A stretch of DNA of 64,000 nt from an uncultured Mycoplasmatota bacterium (GTDB taxonomy: Bacteria; Bacillota_I; Bacilli_A; RF39; UBA660). Positions 39,885 through 48,881 of the stretch are shown in pieces (position 1 is the stretch's first letter; each line of letters begins with the position of its first letter). The position numbers were made by a program, and so were the translations under genes. Below the pieces are notes generated by a model that saw only the letters and a list, made by a program, of their open reading frames with translations, did not search any database and was not told the DNA's origin. The DNA lies in the NCBI GenBank assembly GCA_900547225.1, contig URFW01000004.1, positions 1 through 64,000 of the forward strand, read 5' to 3'.

Positions 39885-42041
39885 ATGAACGAAAGTATTG
39901 TAAAAGAAATAAGTACAAATTTAAACATAACTGAAAATCAGGTAAATGTAACCCTTCAAATGTTAAGTGAGGGAAATACCATACCTTTTATCGCAAGATA
40001 TAGAAAAGATAAAACAGGTGGCCTTAGCGAAGAAGAAATAAAAGTAATTGGTGATGCTTACGATTATCAAGTAAACTTACTTAAAAGAAAAGAAGACGTA
40101 ATAAGGCTAATTGATGAAAAGGGACTTTTAACTGACGAATTAAAATCACAAATAACAAATGCTACAAAATTAGTTGAAGTAGAAGATCTTTATAGACCGT
40201 ACAAAGAAAAGAAGAAAACCAAAGCAACAGAGGCAATTAAAAACGGACTTGAACCACTAGCTAAAATGATTATGTCTTGTCCTTCAAATGGTGATATTAA
40301 AAAATTATCCGAAAGATTTATTAATAAAAACGTAAAAGATGAAACAAGTGCATTAGAAGGTGCTAAATACATAATAGCAGAATGGATAAGTGACAATGCA
40401 AGTTTCAGAAAATACATAAGATCAAACATGTATAAATATGGCACATTAGTTACTAAAATTAAGAAAAATGCTAAAGATGAAAACAAAACATATGAGATGT
40501 ATTATGACTATAGTGAAGCCGTAAGCAAAATAAAACCACACAGAATACTTGCTATTAATAGAGCTGAAAAAGAAAACGTAATAACTGTTAAAATAGATGT
40601 AAATGAAGAAAAAATAATAGAATATTTAGAAAAGAAGAATATAAAAAACGAAAAGAGTTTTTGTGCTTCGTATATAAAAGAGGCGATAGAAGATAGTTAT
40701 AAAAGACTTATTTTTCCATCAGTTCAAAGAGAAATTAGAAGCGATTTAACCGAAAAAGGAACGGATTCTGCGATTGATAACTTTGGAAAGAACCTAGAAG
40801 CATTATTGCTTACTCCGCCTATGAAAGAAAAAGTTGTTCTTGCTTTTGACCCAGGATTCGTTAATGGCTGCAAAATTGCGGTTATCTCAAAAACAGGTGA
40901 TTATTTAGACTCTTGCGTAATAAAGCCATTCTTAAAAAACATTAATGAAGAAAGCATAAAAAAATGTAAACTTGAGATTTTGGCATTAATTAAAAAATAC
41001 AATGTCGATGTAATAGCAATTGGAAACGGAACAGCATCACGTGAATCTGAAAAATTCTGCGCAGACTTAATTAGAGAATACAACGTTCCTTGTAAGTACG
41101 TGATCGTATCAGAAGCAGGGGCATCAATTTATAGTGCATCTCCTATTGCGATAGAAGAGTTTCCAGATTTAGCGGTTGAAAAAAGAAGTGCCGTATCAAT
41201 TGGTAGACGTCTTCAAGACCCTTTATCAGAGCTTGTTAAAGTACCTCCAGAAGGTATTGGAGTTGGGTTATATCAGCATGATGTGGCAGGTAAAAAGCTA
41301 TCTGAAAGTTTAGATTTTGTTGTATCAAAGGCAGTTAATAGTGTGGGTGTAAACATTAATACTGCATCACCATCTTTATTGAAATATGTATCTGGAATTA
41401 AGAAAAATAACATTGATAAAATACTTTCGTACAGAAAGGCAAACGGAAAGATTTCATCTAGGGAAGAAATTAAGAAAAAGAAACTTTTAAGTGACAAAGT
41501 ATATGAGCAAGCAATTGGTTTTTTAAGAATACCTGAAGGTGAAAACATACTTGATGCAACAAGCATTCACCCAGAAAGTTATGATATTACGCTTTCATTA
41601 TTAAAAAGTTTAGGATTTGATGTAAAAGACGTTGGAACGCATGCTTTATCAGATAAACTTTCCTCATTAGATATAGAAAAATATGCTAGTATGTTAGGTA
41701 CTGATGTATATACTTTAAGTGATGTTGTATCAAGTCTTCAAAAGCCAAACAGGGACCCTAGGGATGATTATGCGCAGCCTATTTTAAAGAGTGATGTTTT
41801 ATCAATTGACGATTTAAGCGTAGGCATGAAACTTCAAGGAACCGTAAGAAACGTTGTTGATTTTGGGGCATTTATTGATATTGGACTTCATAATGATGGT
41901 TTAGTTCACATCTCTAAAATTTCTAAAGATTACATTAAGCATCCATCTGATTTATTAAGCGTAGGTGACATAGTAGATTGTTACGTAATAGCGATTGATA
42001 AAGATAAAGAAAAAGTGTCATTATCGCTAATAAAAGAATAA
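39885..42041 (+). CDS. tex: Tex-family S1 RNA-binding protein
   Basis: A 718-residue Tex protein (transcription accessory protein, also called YdcI in Bacillus). Order: N-terminal helical region with IPFIARYRKDKTGGLSEEEI near residues 32-51, a YqgF-like RNase H fold (LAFDPGFVNGCKIAV near 323-337), helix-hairpin-helix (VGVNINTASPSLLKYVSGI near 487-505), and a C-terminal S1 domain (VGMKLQGTVRNVVDFGAFIDIGLHNDGLVHIS). Tex binds nucleic acid and RNA polymerase; its role is still loosely defined. ATG 39885 rather than 39867, because GGAGG at 39873-39877 precedes it. Confidence 0.96.
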   Translation: MNESIVKEISTNLNITENQVNVTLQMLSEGNTIPFIARYRKDKTGGLSEEEIKVIGDAYDYQVNLLKRKEDVIRLIDEKGLLTDELKSQITNATKLVEVEDLYRPYKEKKKTKATEAIKNGLEPLAKMIMSCPSNGDIKKLSERFINKNVKDETSALEGAKYIIAEWISDNASFRKYIRSNMYKYGTLVTKIKKNAKDENKTYEMYYDYSEAVSKIKPHRILAINRAEKENVITVKIDVNEEKIIEYLEKKNIKNEKSFCASYIKEAIEDSYKRLIFPSVQREIRSDLTEKGTDSAIDNFGKNLEALLLTPPMKEKVVLAFDPGFVNGCKIAVISKTGDYLDSCVIKPFLKNINEESIKKCKLEILALIKKYNVDVIAIGNGTASRESEKFCADLIREYNVPCKYVIVSEAGASIYSASPIAIEEFPDLAVEKRSAVSIGRRLQDPLSELVKVPPEGIGVGLYQHDVAGKKLSESLDFVVSKAVNSVGVNINTASPSLLKYVSGIKKNNIDKILSYRKANGKISSREEIKKKKLLSDKVYEQAIGFLRIPEGENILDATSIHPESYDITLSLLKSLGFDVKDVGTHALSDKLSSLDIEKYASMLGTDVYTLSDVVSSLQKPNRDPRDDYAQPILKSDVLSIDDLSVGMKLQGTVRNVVDFGAFIDIGLHNDGLVHISKISKDYIKHPSDLLSVGDIVDCYVIAIDKDKEKVSLSLIKE

Positions 42042-42044
42042 ATT

Positions 42045-42106
42045 AAAAGAACTAGTAAATGGAATTGTTTTTAATATAAACTTTTCCACTATTATCTAGT
42101 TCTTTT
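42045..42106. terminator. Shared bidirectional terminator
   Basis: Stem AAAAGAACTAG (42045-42055) with CTAGTTCTTTT (42096-42106), loop of 40 bases containing the lipoprotein stop; T runs on both strands. Confidence 0.6.
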
Positions 42107-42582
42107 TCTTTTTCATAATCATTTTTAATTTTTATGTATATATCTTTTATTTCTTCTTTTGAGTAGCTAGCTTTTATTAAATCATATTTTTCTAAGTAAC
42201 TTGTAAGTGGTACTGCACTTATAATGTCAGGTCCGGTTTCTACCCAGTATGTTTTATCTTCCCTGTTGTACAAAACAGCGTATACTTTATAATCTTCTTT
42301 TAAAACGTCAGTGTAATAATACTCTGTAACATCGGATGATTTTTTTGATAAAATTGTTCTTTTTGTAATTTTTATTTCCGTTTTTTCACCATCCAATGTT
42401 TCTATAACATACCAATTAAAATCATTCATTTTATCAAATGTCACAAAGTTATTTAAATCTGAATCCGAGTAAGAAAAGCTTACTTCATTTTTATCCATAA
42501 CGTTCGTATTTGAGCAAGCTGTAAAGAGCATCATAGCACTCATTGTTAAACTTCCAATTCTTATGTATGTTTTTTTCTTCAT
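42052..42582 (-). CDS. Hypothetical lipoprotein
   Basis: A 176-residue protein with a lipoprotein signal: MKKK start, hydrophobic stretch and lipobox FTAC giving Cys23. The mature part is rich in Lys, Asp and Tyr and predicted mixed alpha/beta; no known domain recognised. It converges on tex. RBS GGAAGC is modest. A likely surface-exposed protein of unknown function. Confidence 0.72.
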   Translation of the reverse strand: MKKKTYIRIGSLTMSAMMLFTACSNTNVMDKNEVSFSYSDSDLNNFVTFDKMNDFNWYVIETLDGEKTEIKITKRTILSKKSSDVTEYYYTDVLKEDYKVYAVLYNREDKTYWVETGPDIISAVPLTSYLEKYDLIKASYSKEEIKDIYIKIKNDYEKEKELDNSGKVYIKNNSIY

Positions 42583-42665
42583 AAAATCGCTTCCTTACAT
42601 AAAATTAGCATAATGATTATATATTTAAATATATTAAATTGTCAATAAAAAATTAATTTTATTTG

Positions 42666-42695
42666 TTGACAAAAGGCAATAAATGAGTATTATAT
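42666..42695 (+). promoter_or_regulatory. SigA-like promoter
   Basis: TTGACA (42666-42671), 18-base spacer, TTATAT (42690-42695), before the DHH phosphoesterase gene. Confidence 0.6.
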
Positions 42696-42714
42696 TTTTG
42701 CAGGAGATATAACT

Positions 42715-43794
42715 ATGGAAAAAACTGGAAAACAAAGTGAATTATTAAAAAAGAAAATATCAGAATATAAAGAAAAATTAACGTCAGCAATTAAAGATTG
42801 TAATCAAGTTTATATTACAACTCATTTAAATGAGGATTATGATGCAATTGCATCAATTGGCGCTATGGCGCTTATTTGTAAACGTCTTAAAAAGGCTCCG
42901 TACATTGTTGTTGACCAAAAAGATTATGATAGTTTATCAGTTGAAAAAAGTGATATGTATGAAGCGTTAAAAGACAAAAACTTTGTAATTATTAATCTAG
43001 ATGATTTTAAAAATAACAGAGTAGAAAACTCACTTTTAATAGTACTAGATACTAATAAAGGATTCATGACGCCGCTTAAAAATAATTATGATGACTTTAA
43101 TAACATAATAGTAATAGATCATCATAAAACGGATGATAATACTATAAAAACAAAAAACAAGTTTATACTTCCAGATATGGTATCAAGTACTAGTGAAATT
43201 ATGTATTGGATTTTAAAACAAATGAAAATAAATCCAAAAGATAGACTTTATAATAATTTCTTGTTAACTGGTATTTTGCTAGATACAAATAAAAAGGATA
43301 AAAATATGTATCCATCTACTTATCTTTGCATAAGCAATTTAGATACTCCTTTAAAGACTGATAAGGACAAGGTTGACATGTACTTTTCTACTGATTATGA
43401 AAGTGATAGGAGAGTTCAAGATCTAGTAGATGAAATGGAATGGATAACAATGAGATTTGGTATTGCAATAGATAATGGTAAAGTATATTCTAAAGAAGAG
43501 GTTGCAAAGGCTGCTGATTATTCATTAAAGTATACATCAGAAGCAATTATAACGTTTGGTAAAGCAGAAGATGGAGGATACCACGTGAGTGCAAGGAGTA
43601 ATCGTGGTAATATGAATATTGCATCTATCATGAATGTTTTAAATGGTGGAGGAGGAAATGATTATAGTGCCTCTTGTGATACTTTATATGTTGATGCAGA
43701 AACGTTATCAGAAGAAAAAGAAAAATTACTTGGAATGGTTAAAAAGATTTTATATTTAAGGTGTAATGAACAAAAGAAAAATAGGGATGAATAA
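42715..43794 (+). CDS. DHH/DHHA1 phosphoesterase (GdpP-C or NrnA-like)
   Basis: A 359-residue protein with the DHH catalytic set: His37-x-Asn39-x-Asp41-x-Asp43 (THLNEDYDAI), a central Asp near 104 (VLDTNKG) and Asp135-His136-His137. The C-terminal DHHA1 domain has VSARSNRGNMNIASIM and GGGG, although the usual GGGGH reads GGGGN. The relatives degrade cyclic di-AMP or 2-5 nt RNA. It lacks the membrane, PAS and GGDEF parts of GdpP. The start ATG 42715 has CAGGAGATA upstream. c-di-AMP hydrolysis is possible but not shown by sequence. Confidence 0.85.
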   Translation: MEKTGKQSELLKKKISEYKEKLTSAIKDCNQVYITTHLNEDYDAIASIGAMALICKRLKKAPYIVVDQKDYDSLSVEKSDMYEALKDKNFVIINLDDFKNNRVENSLLIVLDTNKGFMTPLKNNYDDFNNIIVIDHHKTDDNTIKTKNKFILPDMVSSTSEIMYWILKQMKINPKDRLYNNFLLTGILLDTNKKDKNMYPSTYLCISNLDTPLKTDKDKVDMYFSTDYESDRRVQDLVDEMEWITMRFGIAIDNGKVYSKEEVAKAADYSLKYTSEAIITFGKAEDGGYHVSARSNRGNMNIASIMNVLNGGGGNDYSASCDTLYVDAETLSEEKEKLLGMVKKILYLRCNEQKKNRDE

Positions 43795-43816
43795 ATTTTG
43801 TTTTATATAATGATAG

Positions 43817-43845
43817 AGATTAGAATTAAAACTTCTAATCTTTTT
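43817..43845 (+). terminator. Intrinsic terminator
   Basis: Stem AGATTAGAA (43817-43825) with TTCTAATCT (43833-43841), then T5. Confidence 0.82.
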
Positions 43846-43887
43846 CTATTCGTGATATAATTATTTTATTAACAGGAGGAATTATTA

Positions 43888-44388
43888 ATGAAAAAAGATG
43901 TAGTAGAAGCAATAATAGAAATACCTTTTAGATCTCGTAATAAGTACGAGGTAGATCATGATACTAAAAGGATAAAATTGGATAGAGTTTTATATTCAGC
44001 GATGGGCTATCCAGCAGAATATGGATTTTTGGAAAACTCATTAGCACTTGATGGTGACCCACTTGATATATTAGTAATAGGTACAGAACCAACATATCCA
44101 GGATGCGTAGTTCCAGCAAGAGTAATTGGATATTTAGAAGCAATTGATAATGGATTTGAAGATTATAAGTTAATATCAGTTGTTGATGTTGACCCAAGAT
44201 ATAACGAGGTTAACAGATTAGAAGATTTATCTCCATTTATATTAGATGAGATAAAAAACTTCTTTGAAAATTATAAAACTCTTCAAAAGATAGAAGTAAA
44301 GGTAGGAAAATACCACAATAAAGAAGATGCTTTAGAATTAATTGAGACTTGTAAAAAAAGATATAAAGACGAAATGGGGAATAAATAA
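43888..44388 (+). CDS. ppa: Inorganic pyrophosphatase, family I
   Basis: A 166-residue soluble pyrophosphatase that splits PPi and pulls biosynthetic reactions forward. Signature DGDPLDIL at 55-62 carries metal ligands; EIPFRSRNKYEVD at 11-23 and YPAEYGFLENSLALD at 41-55 are also typical, as is VDVDPRYN. RBS CAGGAGGA. PPi is made by the PpdK reaction in one direction, so the enzymes could be linked metabolically. The stop overlaps the next ATG by one base. Confidence 0.97.
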   Translation: MKKDVVEAIIEIPFRSRNKYEVDHDTKRIKLDRVLYSAMGYPAEYGFLENSLALDGDPLDILVIGTEPTYPGCVVPARVIGYLEAIDNGFEDYKLISVVDVDPRYNEVNRLEDLSPFILDEIKNFFENYKTLQKIEVKVGKYHNKEDALELIETCKKRYKDEMGNK

Positions 44389-45194
44389 TGGAAAAGAAAA
44401 CATCTATTATAATTGCTGTAGTAATATTTTTGATAGCAGCTTTGGTAGCAGGCTTTTATGAACTTATGATAGATAAGGATATTGAGGAGAATATTGATAA
44501 AAAAACAACAAGTATAAAAGAAACTAAAAACACGGAAGAAAAACAAGATAAAAAGGATGATGAAATGATGGACGGAGTAACACTTAATTATCAATCGTCT
44601 ATAAGAATAGAAAAAAATAATGAAATCATTTATTTTGATCCATATAAAATTACTGATTCTAAAAATGATGCAAACTATATATTCATAACACATTCACATT
44701 ATGATCATTTTTCTAAAGAAGATATAAAGAAGGTTATGAATGATAATACTAAGTTTGTAGTTACAAGTGATATTGAAAGTGATATTAAGGCACTTGGCGT
44801 AAGTGATGGTAACATACTTGTTACATATCCTAATGAAACACACGAAATAGGAGACTTAACATTTGATGCAATTCCTTCATACAACATAAGTAAGTCTTAT
44901 CATAAAAAATCATATAACTGGGTTGGATATAACGTTATAATTGATGGAACTTCATATTTTACAGTAGGTGATAGTGATGTAACAGATGAACTTAAAAATG
45001 TAAAATGTGATGTTATATTTGTTCCAGTAGGTGGTACTTATACAATGACTGATAGTGAAGCATCTAAATTAGTAAATGAGATAAAACCTAAGTATGCAGT
45101 TCCAGTTCATTATGGTGAAGTTGGATCAGATAAAAACGCATCTAATTTCGTTAGTCAGTTAGATAGCGATATAAAAGGTATTATATTAAAGTAG
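44388..45194 (+). CDS. Membrane-anchored metallo-beta-lactamase-fold hydrolase
   Basis: A 268-residue protein with an N-terminal transmembrane anchor (about residues 6-27), a charged linker to residue 65, and a UlaG-like metallo-beta-lactamase fold. The metal motif HSHYDHFS is at about 104-111; YFTVGDSDVTDE and VPVHYGEVG supply the later ligands. Such proteins with an outward domain are of unsettled substrate. Coupled to ppa by a TAATG overlap. Confidence 0.85.
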   Translation: MEKKTSIIIAVVIFLIAALVAGFYELMIDKDIEENIDKKTTSIKETKNTEEKQDKKDDEMMDGVTLNYQSSIRIEKNNEIIYFDPYKITDSKNDANYIFITHSHYDHFSKEDIKKVMNDNTKFVVTSDIESDIKALGVSDGNILVTYPNETHEIGDLTFDAIPSYNISKSYHKKSYNWVGYNVIIDGTSYFTVGDSDVTDELKNVKCDVIFVPVGGTYTMTDSEASKLVNEIKPKYAVPVHYGEVGSDKNASNFVSQLDSDIKGIILK

Positions 45195-45198
45195 TATT

Positions 45199-45606
45199 AT
45201 GAATAAGATTGATGAAAAGAAGAAAAAGCTGAAAACATTTAACGTTAAAAAAGACATAAAAAGAGTTTTAAAAAACGGTGCATTTTTAATGCTTTTAGCA
45301 CTTGCAGTAGAAGCTTTTACTTTTAAAGAACCTTATTCTATTGTAACGGGATTATTTTTACTTAGTTTTTCTTTTGTCTTTTTTCCGTTTCTTGATAAAT
45401 TACTATCTTTGATGAAAATAGAGTTTAATTTTGCAAATAAATCATTTATCGTAATAACATCTTTAGTTATCGCAGCTTATTCTATTAAACCTGAAGAAGA
45501 TAATTTTCTTAAATGTATTTTACCAGGTTTAGAAATTATTTTAACTTGGATAGTTACCATGATATATAAAAAAATAATCAATAATAAAAAGTCAAGATTG
45601 CAATAA
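45199..45606 (+). CDS. Small membrane protein, unknown
   Basis: A 135-residue protein with a basic N-terminal 30 residues and four hydrophobic segments (about 33-50, 52-70, 84-98 and 110-126). Starts four bases after the previous gene, so part of the ppa operon. No family recognised. Confidence 0.65.
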   Translation: MNKIDEKKKKLKTFNVKKDIKRVLKNGAFLMLLALAVEAFTFKEPYSIVTGLFLLSFSFVFFPFLDKLLSLMKIEFNFANKSFIVITSLVIAAYSIKPEEDNFLKCILPGLEIILTWIVTMIYKKIINNKKSRLQ

Positions 45607-45621
45607 GAATCTTGCTTTTTT
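45593..45621 (+). terminator. Terminator of the ppa operon
   Basis: Stem CAAGATT (45593-45599) with AATCTTG (45608-45614), spanning the stop codon, then C-T6. Confidence 0.8.
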
Positions 45622-45674
45622 GTTTTTTTAAAATGTGCTATAATATTAAATATGAAAAAAAGGAAGTGGTACTT

Positions 45675-46781
45675 ATGAAGAAAAAGGTAGTAATAGGAAT
45701 GAGTGGTGGTGTTGATTCATCAGTCGCTGCAATTATGCTTCAAAAACAAGGTTACGAAGTAATTGGACTTTTTATGCGTAACTGGGATTCTTTTGCAGAT
45801 GGGGAAGTAGAAGGTGCGCCAACAACTGATGAGGGAATATGTCCTCAAGAAGTTGATTATAACGATGCTAAAAAAGTATGTGACAAACTTGGAATACCAC
45901 TTTATCGTAAAGACTTTATAAAAGAATATTGGGATTATGTATTTACTTACTTTTTAGATGAATTAAAAAAGGGAAGAACGCCTAATCCAGATATTATGTG
46001 TAATAAGTATATTAAGTTTGATCAGTTTGCTAAAGAAGCAGAAAAACTAGGAGCAGACTATATTGCAACAGGACACTACTGCAGGGTAAAAGATGGGCAA
46101 TTAATGCGCGCTAAAGACGACAATAAAGACCAATCATACTTTTTATCACAAGTATCTAAAAAGCAACTTAAAAACGTCTTATTTCCGATAGGAGATATGA
46201 TAAAGCCTGACGTTAGAAAAATAGCAGAAGAATATGATTTGGTAACAGCTAAGAAAAAAGATTCAACTGGAATATGTTTTATTGGAGAAAGAAACTTTTC
46301 TAACTTCTTAAAGAATTACTTGCCAAATCAGCCAGGAGACATAGTTGATATAAAAACTGGTAAAAAAGTAGGAAATCATATAGGACTTATGCATTATACA
46401 ATAGGTCAAAGAAGAGGCCTTGATATTGGTGGAACAAAAGATAGGATGTTTGTAGTTGGTAAAGATTTAAATAAAAATATTTTGTATATAGAATCAGGTA
46501 ATGACGAATATTTAATTACAACTTCTTGCATTGTAGACCAAATAAACTGGACTTATGAAAAAAGATTAGAAAAATGTACAGCAAAATTTAGATATAGACA
46601 AAAAGATGTTGAAGTTAGCCTAGAGTGGTTAAATGATGAGGAAATATTAGTTAAGTATCCACAAGGTGTTAAATCAGTAACACCAGGACAAGCATGTGTA
46701 TTTTATGATGGTGATATATGTTTAGGTGGTGGTATCATTAAAGAGGTAAGGAAAAACGGAGAGAAATTATGGTATTTATAA
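45675..46781 (+). CDS. mnmA: tRNA 2-thiouridylase MnmA
   Basis: A 368-residue enzyme that adds sulfur to U34 of Lys, Glu and Gln tRNAs. PP-loop GMSGGVDSS is at 8-16. The two catalytic cysteines are Cys109 (DIMCN) and Cys201 (TGICFIGE). The C-terminal beta-barrel (GQACVFYDGDICLGGGII) is complete. Start ATG 45675 with AAGGAAGTGG upstream; the longer open frame from 45612 covers the promoter and lacks an RBS. Confidence 0.97.
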   Translation: MKKKVVIGMSGGVDSSVAAIMLQKQGYEVIGLFMRNWDSFADGEVEGAPTTDEGICPQEVDYNDAKKVCDKLGIPLYRKDFIKEYWDYVFTYFLDELKKGRTPNPDIMCNKYIKFDQFAKEAEKLGADYIATGHYCRVKDGQLMRAKDDNKDQSYFLSQVSKKQLKNVLFPIGDMIKPDVRKIAEEYDLVTAKKKDSTGICFIGERNFSNFLKNYLPNQPGDIVDIKTGKKVGNHIGLMHYTIGQRRGLDIGGTKDRMFVVGKDLNKNILYIESGNDEYLITTSCIVDQINWTYEKRLEKCTAKFRYRQKDVEVSLEWLNDEEILVKYPQGVKSVTPGQACVFYDGDICLGGGIIKEVRKNGEKLWYL

Positions 46782-46795
46782 GCCATAATTTTTTT
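46765..46795 (+). terminator. Terminator after mnmA
   Basis: Stem AATTATGG (46765-46772) with CCATAATT (46783-46790), overlapping the stop, then T7. Confidence 0.82.
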
Positions 46796-46841
46796 GTTAT
46801 AAATAGTTTGTTATGATATAATTAAAAAGAGGATGATAGTT

Positions 46842-47402
46842 ATGGAATTTATTAATCATTTAGGTTATAACTCAGTTGTTATATTAACATTTTTCTTTAT
46901 ATCTTTAATAGCGCTTATACTAAATTATATAACCAAGGGTAAGAGCAATAATGTTTTATTTTCATCTTATAGAAGTAGTTTACTAAAACCACTTACTTAC
47001 GTAAGATTAGTAACTCATATATTTGGTCACGCAGATTGGAACCATTTTATGAATAATTTTTTATATATTCTTTTAATTGGTCCTATGATAGAAGAAAAGT
47101 ATGGTAGTAAGAATTTAACCATTATGATTTTAGTAACTGCTATTATAACAGGAATAATTAACATGATTTTTACAAACAAAAAAATTCTTGGTGCAAGTGG
47201 GATTGTATTTATGCTTATAGTTCTTTCTTCATTCGTTAATATAACAACTGGAAAGGTACCAATAACACTAATTTTAATTTGCATTTTCTACGTTATAAAC
47301 GAAATTATTTCAGGAATATTTAAAAAGGATGACATATCACATACCGGGCATTTAATTGGAGCTTTATGCGGATTTATATTTGGATTTTATGTGTTTAAGT
47401 AA
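46842..47402 (+). CDS. Rhomboid-family intramembrane serine protease
   Basis: A 186-residue protein with six hydrophobic segments. The catalytic dyad is visible: Ser119 in GASG (117-120) and His170 in SHTGHLIGALCG. The oxyanion-side His68 and Asn71/72 (WNHFMNN) are in place. Such proteases cut single-pass membrane proteins inside the membrane; the substrate is unknown. ATG 46842 rather than 46833, because GAGG precedes it by nine bases. It is the last core-like gene before the island. Confidence 0.88.
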   Translation: MEFINHLGYNSVVILTFFFISLIALILNYITKGKSNNVLFSSYRSSLLKPLTYVRLVTHIFGHADWNHFMNNFLYILLIGPMIEEKYGSKNLTIMILVTAIITGIINMIFTNKKILGASGIVFMLIVLSSFVNITTGKVPITLILICIFYVINEIISGIFKKDDISHTGHLIGALCGFIFGFYVFK

Positions 47403-47718
47403 GTTAGAACTATTATTTTATTATTTATTCAAAAATATTATTTGCTGTTGTGGCTTTAATTCCTAATATTGTGAAAATAGTAAAAGGATATTACAAATAT
47501 GAAAGTGATACACTTAAGTTTATTTTAAAGTTAAGAAGTAGTGCTTATGATAAGATGTCAATCGGAGAAAAAATCTGAAGTTCTTTCAATGACATCATAT
47601 TAATCTGGATACAAAAAAACAGCTTTAACATTAAGCCTGTTACTTTGACAAGTAATATCATCGCTGTTTTTATTGAAAATATAATAATATTATCATAATT
47701 AGATTTTAGATTGTTTTA
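47403..47718. other. Gap with a gene remnant and a hairpin
   Basis: Holds an open stretch without start or RBS at 47408-47578 (55 codons, one hydrophobic segment, ends SIGEKI-stop), probably a decayed gene end, and a hairpin AAACAGC/GCTGTTT at about 47629-47676. No intact gene seen. It marks the left side of the island. Confidence 0.5.
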
Positions 47719-48417
47719 TTATTCGGCATCATAACAATCGACATTATGTGACTTTTTGTATTCTTCACCAGTTATAGAAGATAATGTTTTTGAATATAAT
47801 TTACCATTCTTATAAGTTACTTGTATTTCAGAAAGAACTACATTATCATTTGAACATTTAATTGCGCCATCGTTTCCTAAATCGTCTAAATAATATGTAA
47901 ATGAATTTCCCTTTACTTTATATCCATAACATTCGCTTGATTTATAGTTGCTACAATATTCCATATCCCCATCAGTTATCATTAATTGTTCACCCTTGGT
48001 ATTAACAACTAATAAATAATTAGAATCAATGTAACTCAAATCAATTATAGCAATATCATCAATTACATCAATACTTTCAATATTTGATGCCATAATATTT
48101 GGTATTTTTTTACCATAAACGTATATATCATACACATCCTCTGGAAAATCAGCATTTTTATTAAGTTTTAAAGTAACTTGTTCTTTATCAAACTTATTTG
48201 ATGTATTTTTTGCAGTGGTAGTAGTCTTGTTTTTATTACTGTTATTACTGTTATTACTGCCACTTTTAGAATCGTTTTTATTTTGTTTGTCATTAAAATA
48301 ATATCCTATTCCAAATGCTATTGCTATTATTACTATTAATCCTATAACTTTCAAAACTGTTTTTATCATTATAGTTTTATTTGATGGTCTACCAACATCA
48401 TTTTTAAATACTCCCAT
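47719..48417 (-). CDS. Second NDVGRPSN-tagged membrane protein
   Basis: A 232-residue protein. Residues 1-15 are identical to those of the gene at 25649 (MGVFKNDVGRPSNKT), followed by a different transmembrane helix (about 22-41), an Asn/Ser/Lys/Thr-rich linker (45-75) and a 155-residue outer domain rich in Asp and Tyr with four Cys (near 155, 161, 186 and 229). The outer domain shares no obvious similarity with the other member. Promoter, leader hairpin and RBS are the duplicated ones. Function unknown. Confidence 0.72.
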   Translation of the reverse strand: MGVFKNDVGRPSNKTIMIKTVLKVIGLIVIIAIAFGIGYYFNDKQNKNDSKSGSNNSNNSNKNKTTTTAKNTSNKFDKEQVTLKLNKNADFPEDVYDIYVYGKKIPNIMASNIESIDVIDDIAIIDLSYIDSNYLLVVNTKGEQLMITDGDMEYCSNYKSSECYGYKVKGNSFTYYLDDLGNDGAIKCSNDNVVLSEIQVTYKNGKLYSKTLSSITGEEYKKSHNVDCYDAE

Positions 48418-48838
48418 ATTTACTCTCCTTTAAATTATTGTAGATAAATATTATTTTATATCTACCTTATATTTTTATAATAACAAATGCCACCATCGGA
48501 GTCAATTGTTTTTTTACTTGTTCGCAAAAAAAAGAAGCTTAATTTGCTTCTTCAATATTTTCACTACTAGTTGTAGTTTCAAATGTAATCATTTTATCTA
48601 CTAAGCTTTCAAAGTTTTGCTTTAGCGTGTTTTTTTCTTCATCAGTCATAATTTCTTCTGAATCAGAATTAATGGTATCAATATATACTGCCACAATATT
48701 TCCTTTGTTAACAAATATAACTGTTGGCGCCTGAATTCTTTTGTTCCCATCATCATCATCAGTTTTAATATAATCTGATAATTTATCTGCTAACTCCTGA
48801 TATTCCGTATTATTATTATTATTATCTCTCATATCTTT
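48373..48838 (-). repeat. Inverted segmental duplication, copy 2
   Basis: Reverse complement matches 25236-25693 almost completely. Differences seen: extra AAT triplets in the Asn run, one extra GAT in the Asp run, a Gly to Asp codon change, and single base changes. Confidence 0.92.
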
Positions 48839-48841
48839 CAA
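48539..48841 (-). pseudogene. 5'-truncated copy of the thioredoxin-like lipoprotein gene
   Basis: An open frame of 100 codons equal to the C-terminal half of the lipoprotein at 24928, but without signal peptide, lipobox or CxxC. It has no RBS; its apparent start is an internal Met of the parent. Triplet expansions have lengthened the Asn run (five instead of two) and the Asp run (four instead of two plus Glu). It is very likely not a working gene. Confidence 0.85.
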
Positions 48842-48881
48842 GTATCAAAAAAACTAGTGATGTGTTTGTTATTGCTAATTA

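Noticed and set aside
44283..44693. A 136-codon minus-strand frame over the end of ppa and the next gene
   Set aside because: Antisense shadow full of Tyr, Phe and Cys; both plus-strand genes are well supported.
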